Shown here: piece by piece, positions 1-7,451 of the stretch
Layout of the letters: each line of letters starts with the position of its first letter
Numbering within the stretch: the stretch's first letter is position 1
Assembly: GCA_044355095.1 (NCBI GenBank)
Contig: JBIKYT010000064.1
Coordinates: 1-10,777 of the forward strand
Origin: Casp-actino8 sp044355095
GTDB taxonomy: Bacteria > Actinomycetota > Acidimicrobiia > Acidimicrobiales > Ilumatobacteraceae
Length of the DNA: 10,777 bases
Direction: 5' to 3'
Translations under genes and position numbers: made by a program
The notes under the pieces: model-generated
Database searches by the model: none
The model's input: only the letters and a program-made list of their open reading frames with translations
What the model was told of the DNA's origin: nothing

Positions 1-2012
1 ACGGTGTTGCGGAAGTCAACCGAACGACCCTGACTGTCGGTCAAGCGACCTTCTTCAAGAATCTGCAACAACGTGTTGAACACGTCGGGGTGAGCCTTTT
101 CGATTTCGTCGAACAACACAACACTGAACGGCTTGCGACGAACAGCCTCGGTGAGTTGGCCACCTTCTTCGTAACCGACATAGCCGGGGGGCGAACCAAC
201 CAAACGGCTGACCGTGTGCTTCTCCATGTACTCAGACATGTCGAGTGTGATGAGCGACTTCTCGTCACCAAACAAGAACTCACTGAGCGTCTTGGCCAGT
301 TCGGTCTTACCAACACCGGTTGGTCCGAGGAAGATGAATGAACCGCTCGGGCGCTTCGGGTCTTTGAGACCTGCACGCGTACGACGAATGCTTTGCGAGA
401 CAGCCTTGATGGCGTTCTCTTGACCGATGATGCGCTTGTGCAGTTCGCCTTCCATGTTGAGAAGCTTTTGTGTTTCGGCTTCGGTCAACTTGTAGACAGG
501 AATACCGGTCCAGATGCTCAGCACTTCGGCGATGCACTCTTCGTCAACTTCGTCGAACAGATCGACACCACTGGCCTTAATTTCTGCTTCTTTGGCAGCC
601 TTTTCAGCCTGGATGTTTTTCTCTTCGTCGCGAAGACGACTGGCCTCTTCGTAGTTCTGATCTTCGACGGCCTTCTTCTTGGCCTCTTGCACTTCGGTCA
701 GACGAGTTTCCATCTCTTTGAGATCGGGAGGAGTCTGCATGCGCTTGATGCGCAGACGGCTACCGGCTTCGTCAATGAGGTCGATGGCCTTGTCGGGAAG
801 ATGACGATCGGCAATGTAACGGTCGGCCAAGTTGGCAGCTGCAACAAGTGCTTGATCGGTGATGGTGACCCGGTGATGTGATTCGTACTTGTCGCGCACG
901 CCACGAAGAATTTCGATGGTGTGAGCAACCGACGGCTCATCAACTTTGACTGGCTGGAAACGACGTTCGAGAGCAGCATCTTTTTCAAGGTGCTTGCGGT
1001 ACTCGTCGAGTGTGGTTGCACCGATGGTCTGCAGTTCACCACGAGCCAACATCGGCTTGAGAATGCTTGCAGCATCAATGGCACCTTCTGCAGCACCAGC
1101 ACCAACGAGCGTATGAATTTCGTCGATGAACAAAATGATGTCGCCGCGGGTCTTGATCTCTTTGAGAACTTTCTTCAAGCGCTCTTCAAAGTCACCGCGG
1201 TAACGGCTACCGGCAACAAGTGAACCGAGGTCGAGTGTGTACAACTGCTTGTTGCGCAAAGTTTCGGGAACATCGTTGTTGACAATCTTTTGGGCAAGAC
1301 CTTCAACAATTGCGGTCTTACCAACACCAGGCTCACCGATGATGACTGGGTTGTTCTTGGTACGACGCGACAGAATCTGCATGACGCGTTCCATTTCGCG
1401 GGCACGACCGATGACAGGGTCAAGCTTCTTCTCACGAGCAAGCTGCGTGAGGTTGCGACCGAATTGATCGAGAATTTGGCTGTTGCCTTTTTCGCCGTCT
1501 TCGCCCTTTGGAGCGCGTTCGCTGCCGGCTTCTTTGCCGCCGCCGGGTGCACCTTCGGTTTTGCCTTGCGGACCTTGGTAACCCGACAACAACTGAATCA
1601 CTTGCTGACGAACACGACTGAGGTCGGCGCCCAACTTCACGAGAACTTGTGCGGCAACTCCTTCGCCTTCGCGAATGAGACCCAACAAAATATGTTCGGT
1701 GCCGATGTAGTTGTGACCCAACTGCAGAGCTTCACGTAGTGAGAGCTCGAGAACTTTTTTGGCGCGTGGTGTGAAAGGAATATGACCCGATGGCGACGAT
1801 CCACCCTGACCAATGATTTCTTCAACTTGCGCGCGTACTGCTTCGAGTGAGATACCCAAAGTTTCGAGTGCCTTCGCAGCAACACCTTCACCTTCGTGAA
1901 TGAGTCCGAGCAAGATGTGCTCGGTACCGATGTAACTGTGATTGAGCAAACGAGCTTCTTCTTGGGCCAGCACAACAACTCGTCGGGCTCGGTCTGTGAA
2001 GCGTTCGAACAT
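1..2012 (-). CDS. clpC: ATP-dependent Clp protease ATP-binding subunit ClpC (3' end cut by window edge)
   Basis: Hsp100/AAA+ unfoldase that feeds substrates to the ClpP peptidase in the cytoplasm. The 670 visible residues run in family order: two Clp-N repeats (about 1-70 and 78-145, each with the phrase YIGTEHILLGLI), a Gly/Lys/Glu-rich linker (about 147-177), AAA-1 with Walker A GEPGVGKT at 226-233 and Walker B ILFIDE at 293-298, and a pore-loop phrase RYRGDFEER. A UVR-type middle segment (about 440-465, phrase QNYEEASRLRDEE) distinguishes ClpC from ClpB, which has a long coiled-coil M domain. AAA-2 follows, with Walker A GPTGVGKT at 563-570 and Walker B VVLFDE ending at 636. The ORF leaves the window inside AAA-2; full-length ClpC is usually about 810-850 residues, so roughly 150-180 are missing. 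The ATG is preceded by AAAGG six bases upstream, and Clp-N begins at once (MFERFTDRAR), which fixes the start. No frameshift is seen. Confidence 0.97.
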   Translation of the reverse strand, partial: MFERFTDRARRVVVLAQEEARLLNHSYIGTEHILLGLIHEGEGVAAKALETLGISLEAVRAQVEEIIGQGGSSPSGHIPFTPRAKKVLELSLREALQLGHNYIGTEHILLGLIREGEGVAAQVLVKLGADLSRVRQQVIQLLSGYQGPQGKTEGAPGGGKEAGSERAPKGEDGEKGNSQILDQFGRNLTQLAREKKLDPVIGRAREMERVMQILSRRTKNNPVIIGEPGVGKTAIVEGLAQKIVNNDVPETLRNKQLYTLDLGSLVAGSRYRGDFEERLKKVLKEIKTRGDIILFIDEIHTLVGAGAAEGAIDAASILKPMLARGELQTIGATTLDEYRKHLEKDAALERRFQPVKVDEPSVAHTIEILRGVRDKYESHHRVTITDQALVAAANLADRYIADRHLPDKAIDLIDEAGSRLRIKRMQTPPDLKEMETRLTEVQEAKKKAVEDQNYEEASRLRDEEKNIQAEKAAKEAEIKASGVDLFDEVDEECIAEVLSIWTGIPVYKLTEAETQKLLNMEGELHKRIIGQENAIKAVSQSIRRTRAGLKDPKRPSGSFIFLGPTGVGKTELAKTLSEFLFGDEKSLITLDMSEYMEKHTVSRLVGSPPGYVGYEEGGQLTEAVRRKPFSVVLFDEIEKAHPDVFNTLLQILEEGRLTDSQGRSVDFRNT

Positions 2013-2028
2013 GCTTAGCCTTTCGTCG

Positions 2029-2054
2029 AAGTCAGAGGCTTGAAGTACTGACTT
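2029..2054 (-). repeat. Inverted repeat in clpC leader
   Basis: AAGTCAG at 2029-2035 is matched by CTGACTT at 2048-2054, a perfect 7-bp inverted repeat with a 12-base spacer. It ends 16 bases before the clpC ATG and just before the AAAGG ribosome-binding site. It could form a small hairpin in the clpC leader or be an operator. It does not match the CIRCE or HAIR motifs of heat-shock genes as I know them. Function unknown. Confidence 0.35.
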
Positions 2055-2312
2055 GAAAATCACTCTATCTGTGGGGGGTGGGGTGAAGAGGTGGCAGAGC
2101 ACACCAAAAAATGTGTGAGACATGGCTCGTCGTTTGTCTCAGAAAAACCCGAAAAATGGGAATAATTCAGAGATTTTTGTACTGGTTTCTTGAGGTCCAG
2201 AAACGATGTGTGCTCCATCTATTGTGCGGAGGTGACACAAACTCAGCGCGGGAATCATCAACGATCTTTTGCCACCGACAATTCGCAAACGATCACCCTT
2301 CCAGGTGGGCAA
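2055..2312. other. Divergent intergenic region, clpC / MBL-fold operon
   Basis: Together with 2013-2054 this makes a 300-base gap between divergent genes, AT-richer than the coding DNA around it. A G-rich run (G6-T-G4 at 2073-2083) lies on the plus strand. TAGAGT on the minus strand (2062-2067) is a possible clpC -10, but no convincing -35 lies at the right distance. No plus-strand promoter for the sulfatase operon stands out. In-frame TTG and GTG codons at 2190 and 2232 would lengthen the downstream gene, but the added residues do not look like family sequence. The minus-strand frame crossing this region is an antisense shadow. Confidence 0.4.
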
Positions 2313-3989
2313 ATGACCCACGTGAAACATGCCGAACAATCCGAGGTTTTGCGGCGTCATTTTTATGAAGTTTGTCAAGGTGTGTGGACACTGGTCGGAA
2401 ACGGACTGTCGAATCAGACTTTTGTGGAAGGTCCCGAGGGCATAATCGCCATAGATACGGGCGAGTCGACCGAGGAGATGCGCGAGGCCATCGCCGAATT
2501 GCGCCAGGTCACCGATCGGCCGATCGTGGCCGTGCTGTACACGCACTTTCACTATGTGGGCGGGACCGAGGCGGTTTTCGAAGATCGGGCGGCGCAAGGG
2601 ATTGCTGACCCCCGAGGTATCCATATATATGGTCACGAAAAGGTGGTCTACAACCGCAGTCGCACCGCGACCGAGATCGCCACGGCCTACGGCAGAGGGC
2701 TTGTTGAGCAATTTGCCCTGATGTTGCCCCCAGATGGCCCCGACGGGCTGGTCAACGTGGGGCTTGGGCACTTCTACCGCAACCCTGCTCACGCCCCATT
2801 TACCTCGGTTTTTGTGCCCCCGACCAGGACTTTTGGTGATTCGGCCACTCTTGAGGTCGCCGGATTGACCATCGAAGTCACGCATGCCCCCTCAGATGCC
2901 GACGATTCGGTGACTTTCTGGTTCAAAAGCCTGGGTGTGGCCGTGCACAACCTGGTCTGGCCCGTGCTTTTCAACATTTTCGCCATTCGGGGCGAGGAAT
3001 ACCGAGATCCGCAGGTGCTCATCCGCGGGGTCGACCACCTGTTGTCCTTAAAGGCCGAGCACCTTGTGGCCGCCCATGGCCCGCCGATGTCGGGATCAAC
3101 CGAGATCGCCGATCGAGTCACTAAATATCGTGACGCCATTCAGTTCATCTGGGATCAGTCGGTGCGGTTTATTAATAAGGGTTTCACGGCCGCTGATGTG
3201 GGGCACCTGGTGAACTTGCCGCCCGAATGCGATGACGACTTCATCACGGCAGAACGATACGGAGTGACCGAGCATCACGCCCGTCAGATTCGAAACGGAC
3301 TGTTCGGTTGGTTCGATGGCGATGAGTCGCAACTTTTCCCGTTGCCCAGTGACGAACGTTCGCGCCGCATGATCGACGGTTTTGGTGGACGCGACAAAGT
3401 GCGTTCGCTGGCGCGTGCGGCACTTGATGCCGACGATGTTCGCTGGGCGACCGAGTTGTCAACATGGCTGGTGCGCTCAAGTGCTGTTGGTGAGATCGCT
3501 GATCAAGCAGATCGACAGTTGCTTGCTGATTGTTTGCGCACCATTGGCCAACGCACTACCGCTGCGAACATTCGTGTGTGGTGTTTAACGCGCGCACTCT
3601 CGCTTGAAGGAAAAGTTGATACATCACGTTTGTATCAGCATCGCTTCAATCGCAAACAGATTCTTTCGTCGCCGATTGAAAGTTCTGTACATGTTTTGCG
3701 TGTGCTCGTTGACAGTGATCGTGCACATGGTTTGAACACTCATATTGCTTTTGATTTTGGTGATCGCGGAACCACTGGATTGCATATTCGAAACAGCGTT
3801 GCGTGTGCAACAAACGGATCTGGTGCGCAACACATCGTGACTTGTTCGCTAGAAACGTGGGCCGATCTGTTGACTGGTAAGTCACAGCTGTCTGCGGCGA
3901 TTGATGCTGGACAAGTTGTGGTAACTGGCGACGCTGCAACGTTGAAGTCGGCGCTATCAATTTTTGAAGTTGAAGGATTACGTTCATGA
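2313..3989 (+). CDS. MBL-fold alkylsulfatase-like protein (SdsA1/BDS1 relative) with atypical metal site
   Basis: 558 residues. The order matches the SdsA1/BDS1 alkylsulfatases: an MBL domain (about 15-260, with NGLSNQTFVEG and IIAIDTGESTEE near its start), the alkylsulfatase dimerisation domain (about 262-400) and an SCP2-like C-terminal domain (about 435-558). Known members hydrolyse alkyl sulfate esters with two zincs held by THxHxDHxGG plus downstream Glu and His residues. Here the first motif is THFHYVGG (77-84): two His are kept, but Asp and the third His are missing. The usual AEN ligand region reads AVHN (H212), and the late His motif is AAHGPP (H255). The substrate is therefore uncertain. 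No signal peptide is seen. The ATG at 2313 follows AGGTGG; upstream alternatives are TTG 2190 and GTG 2232. The stop overlaps the next start (ATGA). Codons change from GC-rich to AT-richer in the last third of the gene. Family call firm, activity not. Confidence 0.82.
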   Translation: MTHVKHAEQSEVLRRHFYEVCQGVWTLVGNGLSNQTFVEGPEGIIAIDTGESTEEMREAIAELRQVTDRPIVAVLYTHFHYVGGTEAVFEDRAAQGIADPRGIHIYGHEKVVYNRSRTATEIATAYGRGLVEQFALMLPPDGPDGLVNVGLGHFYRNPAHAPFTSVFVPPTRTFGDSATLEVAGLTIEVTHAPSDADDSVTFWFKSLGVAVHNLVWPVLFNIFAIRGEEYRDPQVLIRGVDHLLSLKAEHLVAAHGPPMSGSTEIADRVTKYRDAIQFIWDQSVRFINKGFTAADVGHLVNLPPECDDDFITAERYGVTEHHARQIRNGLFGWFDGDESQLFPLPSDERSRRMIDGFGGRDKVRSLARAALDADDVRWATELSTWLVRSSAVGEIADQADRQLLADCLRTIGQRTTAANIRVWCLTRALSLEGKVDTSRLYQHRFNRKQILSSPIESSVHVLRVLVDSDRAHGLNTHIAFDFGDRGTTGLHIRNSVACATNGSGAQHIVTCSLETWADLLTGKSQLSAAIDAGQVVVTGDAATLKSALSIFEVEGLRS

Positions 3990-6316
3990 ATACATCGTTG
4001 CCACATGGCACTGCACCGTACGCAGGGAAGATCGCACGGTTGACCCCCGACTCTGAAGGTGCTCCGGTTCCGCAAGTGAAGGCGCCGGCCGACGCACCAA
4101 ACATTCTGGTGATCATTCTGGATGATGTGGGCTTTGGCTCGTTCGGAACATTCGGTGGACCAGTGCCAACACCTGGGCTCGATCTTGTTGCCCAAAAAGG
4201 TTTGCGTTACAACCGCTTTCACACCACTGCACTGTGCTCGCCCACTCGTGCTGCGTTGTTGACCGGACGTAATCATCACGCAGTGCACATGGGTGGCATT
4301 CCCGAACAGGCCAATGGCTTTCCGGGTTACGACACGATCATTCCGCCCGAGGCCGCAACCGTTGCCCAAGTGTTGCGCATGAACGGATATGCGACGGGTT
4401 GTTTTGGGAAGTGGCACCTCACACCGATGTGGGAATTGGGTCCCGGTGGTCCGTTTGATCGTTGGCCGACTGGATTAGGTTTCGATCGCTTCTACGGAAT
4501 TCTCGGTGCCGAGTCATCGCAATACGAACCACCGGTGTACGACCAAACGACGCCGGTGTCGCCACACCTTGGCCGCGAGAATTATCACCTCACTGAAGAT
4601 CTGGTTGATCAGGCCATTAACTGGATTGATCGCGTGAGTGTGTCGTCACCAGGAAAGCCTTTCTTTTGTTACTTGCCGACACCAGCAGTGCATGCGCCTC
4701 ATCACGCTCCGCGTGAATGGATTGACAAGTTTGCTGGTCAATTCGATGCAGGTTGGGATGCGTTGCGGGCCGAGATTTTCCAACGTCAGATTGAGCTGGG
4801 CGTCATTCCGGCCGACACCGAACTAACTCCGCGGCCTGAAGAAATCATGTCGTGGGATGAATATCCCGATCGTTACAAGCCAGTTGCAAGTCGGCTCATG
4901 GAAGCTTTCGCTGGCTTCTTGGCGCACACCGATCATCACATCCACCGATTACTCACTTCTCTTGAAGAGCGCGGCATGTTGGACAACACACTCGTGTTCT
5001 ACATCACTGGCGATAACGGTGCATCTGGCGAAGGAACATTGCATGGCGCGTGGAGTGCACCATCATTCCAAAACGGTCGTCCCGAAGATCCCGAGTGGTT
5101 ACTTGAACACATGGATGATTTCGGCAGTGTCGATTGCGAAAACCATTACAACTATCCGTGGGCATGGGCACTTGATTCGCCATTCCAGTGGATGAAACAA
5201 GTTGCATCGCACTTTGGCGGAACACGAAATGCAATGGCGGTGTCATGGCCAAAGGGCATCACCGACGCTGGTGGATTGCGCACGCAGTTTCACCATGTGG
5301 TTGATATCGCACCGACCATTTATGAAGCGTGCGGCATCACGCAACCGAGCAGTGTGAACGGCATTGAACAGATGGAAGTTCATGGCACATCAATGGCGTA
5401 CACGTTTGATGATGCCGACGTTGCCGATCGTCACGAAACCCAATACTTCGAAATAATGGGCAATCGAGGTGTGTATCACCGCGGTTGGATGGCTTCGTGT
5501 TTCCATGGTCGACCACCGTGGATTCGCTGGCAAGGAATGCCCTTTGATGGTGAGCAAGAGCATTGGGAGTTGTACGACTTACGCACCGACTTCTCGCAAG
5601 CAGTCGATGTTGCTGCGCAATACCCCGAGAAGTTGGCCGAGTTGATGGAAGTCTTCGATCGCGAAGCTCGACGCAACAGTGTGTACCCGATGCGTGATCC
5701 GGGTTCGGGTTCGCAACTTGTTGCACCAGTGCCATCAAGTCTTGGTGATCTCACCAAGATGACGTACACCTCGGCGCACGCGCGCATGCCCGAGTTCAGC
5801 GTGGTGAATGTCAAGAACACGTCGTGGCGGATGACTGCAGTTGTCGAAGTTGGTGAAGCTGCACAAGGTGTGATTGCGTGTCAGGGCGGCAATATGGCCG
5901 GCTGGTCGTTGTATGTGTCAGAAGTTGGCGTGCCGACTTTCCATTACAACTGGTTTGGACATCAGCACACGTCGGTCGCGGCGCCAACAGCGCTCACGCC
6001 TGGGCGCCACGAGATTGACATGTTGTTCGCGTACGACGGTGGCTTTGCCGCTGGCGGCGACGTGGCGTTGTCGGTTGATGGTGGGCTGGTTGCCGAGGGT
6101 CATGTGCCCAACACCGTGCCAGTGATCTTCTCGATGAGCGGTGAAACATTTGATGTGGGAGTTGATACTGGTGCGCCAGTTGGCCCGTATCCCCACCAAT
6201 TTGAGTTCGCCGGCAAGATTGTCGGCGTCACTATCGAACGCTTAGGTGAACGACCCGAAGCAGTGCTTCAGGCCATGCGTGATGGGCAGATCAGGGCGAG
6301 CATTGCCTCGCAGTGA
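3986..6316 (+). CDS. Type I (formylglycine-dependent) sulfatase, large arylsulfatase class
   Basis: 776 residues of the alkaline-phosphatase-like sulfatase superfamily, which cleaves sulfate esters. The signature CSPTR at 84-88 followed by AALLTGR identifies C84 as the cysteine oxidised to formylglycine. Other expected active-site elements are DD at 46-47, GKWH at 141-144, H236 in AVHAPHH, GDNG at 342-345 and a K404-containing stretch ending SHFGGTR. The catalytic domain runs to about 560. Residues about 590-755 look like a beta-sandwich (jelly-roll) extension. The length resembles the roughly 787-residue mycobacterial AtsA/AtsD group rather than the 536-residue Pseudomonas AtsA. No N-terminal signal peptide is seen, so a cytoplasmic enzyme is likely. 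GAAGGA at 3972-3977 sits eight bases before the ATG, inside the preceding gene, and the 4-base overlap implies translational coupling. The formylglycine-generating enzyme it needs is not in this window. Substrate unknown. Confidence 0.93.
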   Translation: MNTSLPHGTAPYAGKIARLTPDSEGAPVPQVKAPADAPNILVIILDDVGFGSFGTFGGPVPTPGLDLVAQKGLRYNRFHTTALCSPTRAALLTGRNHHAVHMGGIPEQANGFPGYDTIIPPEAATVAQVLRMNGYATGCFGKWHLTPMWELGPGGPFDRWPTGLGFDRFYGILGAESSQYEPPVYDQTTPVSPHLGRENYHLTEDLVDQAINWIDRVSVSSPGKPFFCYLPTPAVHAPHHAPREWIDKFAGQFDAGWDALRAEIFQRQIELGVIPADTELTPRPEEIMSWDEYPDRYKPVASRLMEAFAGFLAHTDHHIHRLLTSLEERGMLDNTLVFYITGDNGASGEGTLHGAWSAPSFQNGRPEDPEWLLEHMDDFGSVDCENHYNYPWAWALDSPFQWMKQVASHFGGTRNAMAVSWPKGITDAGGLRTQFHHVVDIAPTIYEACGITQPSSVNGIEQMEVHGTSMAYTFDDADVADRHETQYFEIMGNRGVYHRGWMASCFHGRPPWIRWQGMPFDGEQEHWELYDLRTDFSQAVDVAAQYPEKLAELMEVFDREARRNSVYPMRDPGSGSQLVAPVPSSLGDLTKMTYTSAHARMPEFSVVNVKNTSWRMTAVVEVGEAAQGVIACQGGNMAGWSLYVSEVGVPTFHYNWFGHQHTSVAAPTALTPGRHEIDMLFAYDGGFAAGGDVALSVDGGLVAEGHVPNTVPVIFSMSGETFDVGVDTGAPVGPYPHQFEFAGKIVGVTIERLGERPEAVLQAMRDGQIRASIASQ

Positions 6317-6382
6317 TCTGCTGTAACCGTTGACACGCCGAAATCATTGGCTCCGACTTAGGGTGCTTGTGAAAATGTGGCA

Positions 6383-6388
6383 TAGCCT
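6383..6388 (+). promoter_or_regulatory. Possible -10 element for a leaderless transcript
   Basis: TAGCCT, a common actinobacterial -10 variant, ends six bases before the GTG at 6395. Transcription would then begin at or next to the start codon. No Shine-Dalgarno-like purine run is visible upstream of this GTG, which fits. The -35 region is weak: TTAGGG at 6358-6363 is the nearest candidate at a long spacing. A separate TTGACA at 6330-6335 has no good -10 at 16-18 bases. Confidence 0.4.
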
Positions 6389-6394
6389 GCAGTC

Positions 6395-7369
6395 GTGAGC
6401 CAGACACCGCTGTTTGATCTCGAGTCTTCTGATGCCGACCGTCGTCGGGTTGAAGAGGCATTACTCGAAGCAGTTCAAACTCCCGATGCGTATCTCACCG
6501 AAATAGCGTCACACTTATTGCTCGCAGGTGGCAAGCGTTTGCGCCCAATGTTCTCGGTCGTGGCTTCGCAAGTCGCTGGTGCACCAACCACTGAAGATGC
6601 AGTGCAAGGCGGCATCTCGTGCGAGCTCGTACATCTTGGTTCGCTGTATCACGACGACGTGATGGACGAATCGCCCACGCGTCGCGGTGTTGAAACTGTG
6701 AACGCCAAGTGGGGCAACTTGCAGGCAATTTTGGCTGGAGACTTTTTGTTGGCGCGCGCATCAGAAATTGCTGCATCGCTCGGCACCGAAGTTGCCGCAT
6801 TGTTGGCCCGCACGATTGGGCGTTTGTGCGAAGGTCAGATCGAAGAGTTGCGTCACACCTACAACGTGGCGCGACCAGTTGAAAGTTATTTGTCATCAAT
6901 TAGTGGCAAGACCGCATCGTTGTATGCGACCGCCGCGCGCATCGGTGGCTTGGTGTCAAAATTTGATGTACCCATGGTGAATGCACTCACCGCTTATGGC
7001 GAGGCTTACGGCATGGTGTTCCAGATCGTTGATGACTTACTCGACTTGTCGGCAACCGACGCTCAACTCGGGAAGCCATCGGGACACGACATGGTTGAAG
7101 GCGTGTACACGTTGCCCGTGTTGCACACTTTGGCATCGGGCGGAGTCCCGGCTCGCGAACTGGCTGATGTTTTAGGTAAGCCGCTCGACATGGCCGAGCG
7201 CGACAAGGCGTTGTCGATCGTTCGTTCAAATGGTGGCATCGAAGCAGCTATTGAAGTGGCGGAGATGTATGTTGAGGCCGCTGAAGAAGCGTGTCGGGCA
7301 TTGCCGAATTCGGCCGCGACTGTCGCCTTGCGATTCGCACCGAATCACTTGTTGTCAACTGTTCGCTGA
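6395..7369 (+). CDS. Long-chain polyprenyl diphosphate synthase
   Basis: 324-residue trans-isoprenyl diphosphate synthase that adds isopentenyl diphosphate units to an allylic primer, probably for the menaquinone side chain (role inferred). GKRLRP is at 46-51. The first Asp-rich motif is DDVMD at 87-91 and the second is DDLLD at 213-217. LGKPSGHDMVEGVYTLPVL at 225-243 matches the conserved LGKxxGxDxxEGxxTLP region. The residue five before the first motif is Gly82, with no bulky aromatic there, which fits long-chain (about C35-C50) products rather than farnesyl or geranylgeranyl diphosphate. The length is typical. The start is GTG; the phrase MSQTPLFDLESS follows without an SD sequence, see the -10 entry. 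It lies 78 bases after the sulfatase and is probably transcribed separately. The exact chain length (ispB-, hepT- or grcC-like) cannot be read from sequence alone. Confidence 0.93.
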   Translation: MSQTPLFDLESSDADRRRVEEALLEAVQTPDAYLTEIASHLLLAGGKRLRPMFSVVASQVAGAPTTEDAVQGGISCELVHLGSLYHDDVMDESPTRRGVETVNAKWGNLQAILAGDFLLARASEIAASLGTEVAALLARTIGRLCEGQIEELRHTYNVARPVESYLSSISGKTASLYATAARIGGLVSKFDVPMVNALTAYGEAYGMVFQIVDDLLDLSATDAQLGKPSGHDMVEGVYTLPVLHTLASGGVPARELADVLGKPLDMAERDKALSIVRSNGGIEAAIEVAEMYVEAAEEACRALPNSAATVALRFAPNHLLSTVR

Positions 7370-7388
7370 CGCATTAATTGAAACCCAC

Positions 7389-7440
7389 CGATCTGGTCGG
7401 GCGAACTAGTAGAAAACCTCAGTTATTTCCGACCAGATCG
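7389..7440. terminator. Inverted repeat between convergent genes, likely bidirectional terminator
   Basis: CGATCTGGTCGG at 7389-7400 is perfectly matched by CCGACCAGATCG at 7429-7440, a 12-bp stem with a 28-base loop. It lies between the 3' ends of the plus-strand prenyl synthase (20 bases after its stop) and the minus-strand regulator (11 bases beyond its stop), so a shared terminator is the natural reading. There is no strong T run on either strand and the loop is long, so it is not a textbook intrinsic terminator. A protein-binding palindrome is the alternative. Confidence 0.55.
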
Positions 7441-7451
7441 ACCGAAGGTAT

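Noticed and set aside
393..881. A 162-codon plus-strand frame opposite clpC
   Set aside because: Its hydrophobic, Phe/Leu-rich appearance comes from reading the reverse of Glu/Lys/Arg-rich ClpC; no start context supports it.
2073..2083. G-quadruplex in the G-rich run
   Set aside because: Only two long G runs, with short GG groups after them; at best a weak two-layer structure.
2190..2312. Extension of the MBL gene to TTG 2190 or GTG 2232
   Set aside because: The added 41 or 27 residues do not resemble the family N-terminus, and ATG 2313 has an AGGTGG just upstream. GTG 2232 has its purine run directly abutting the codon.
2139..2885. A 248-codon open frame on the minus strand across the intergenic region and the MBL gene
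   Set aside because: Antisense to the MBL domain with no domain of its own; rich in Gly, Arg and His as shadow frames of GC-rich genes are.
3740..4417. A 225-codon minus-strand frame spanning the junction of the two sulfatase genes
   Set aside because: Antisense to both coupled genes and without family similarity.
6330..6360. TTGACA at 6330-6335 as a promoter for the prenyl synthase
   Set aside because: A perfect -35 hexamer but no acceptable -10 at 16-19 bases; probably chance, though not excluded.
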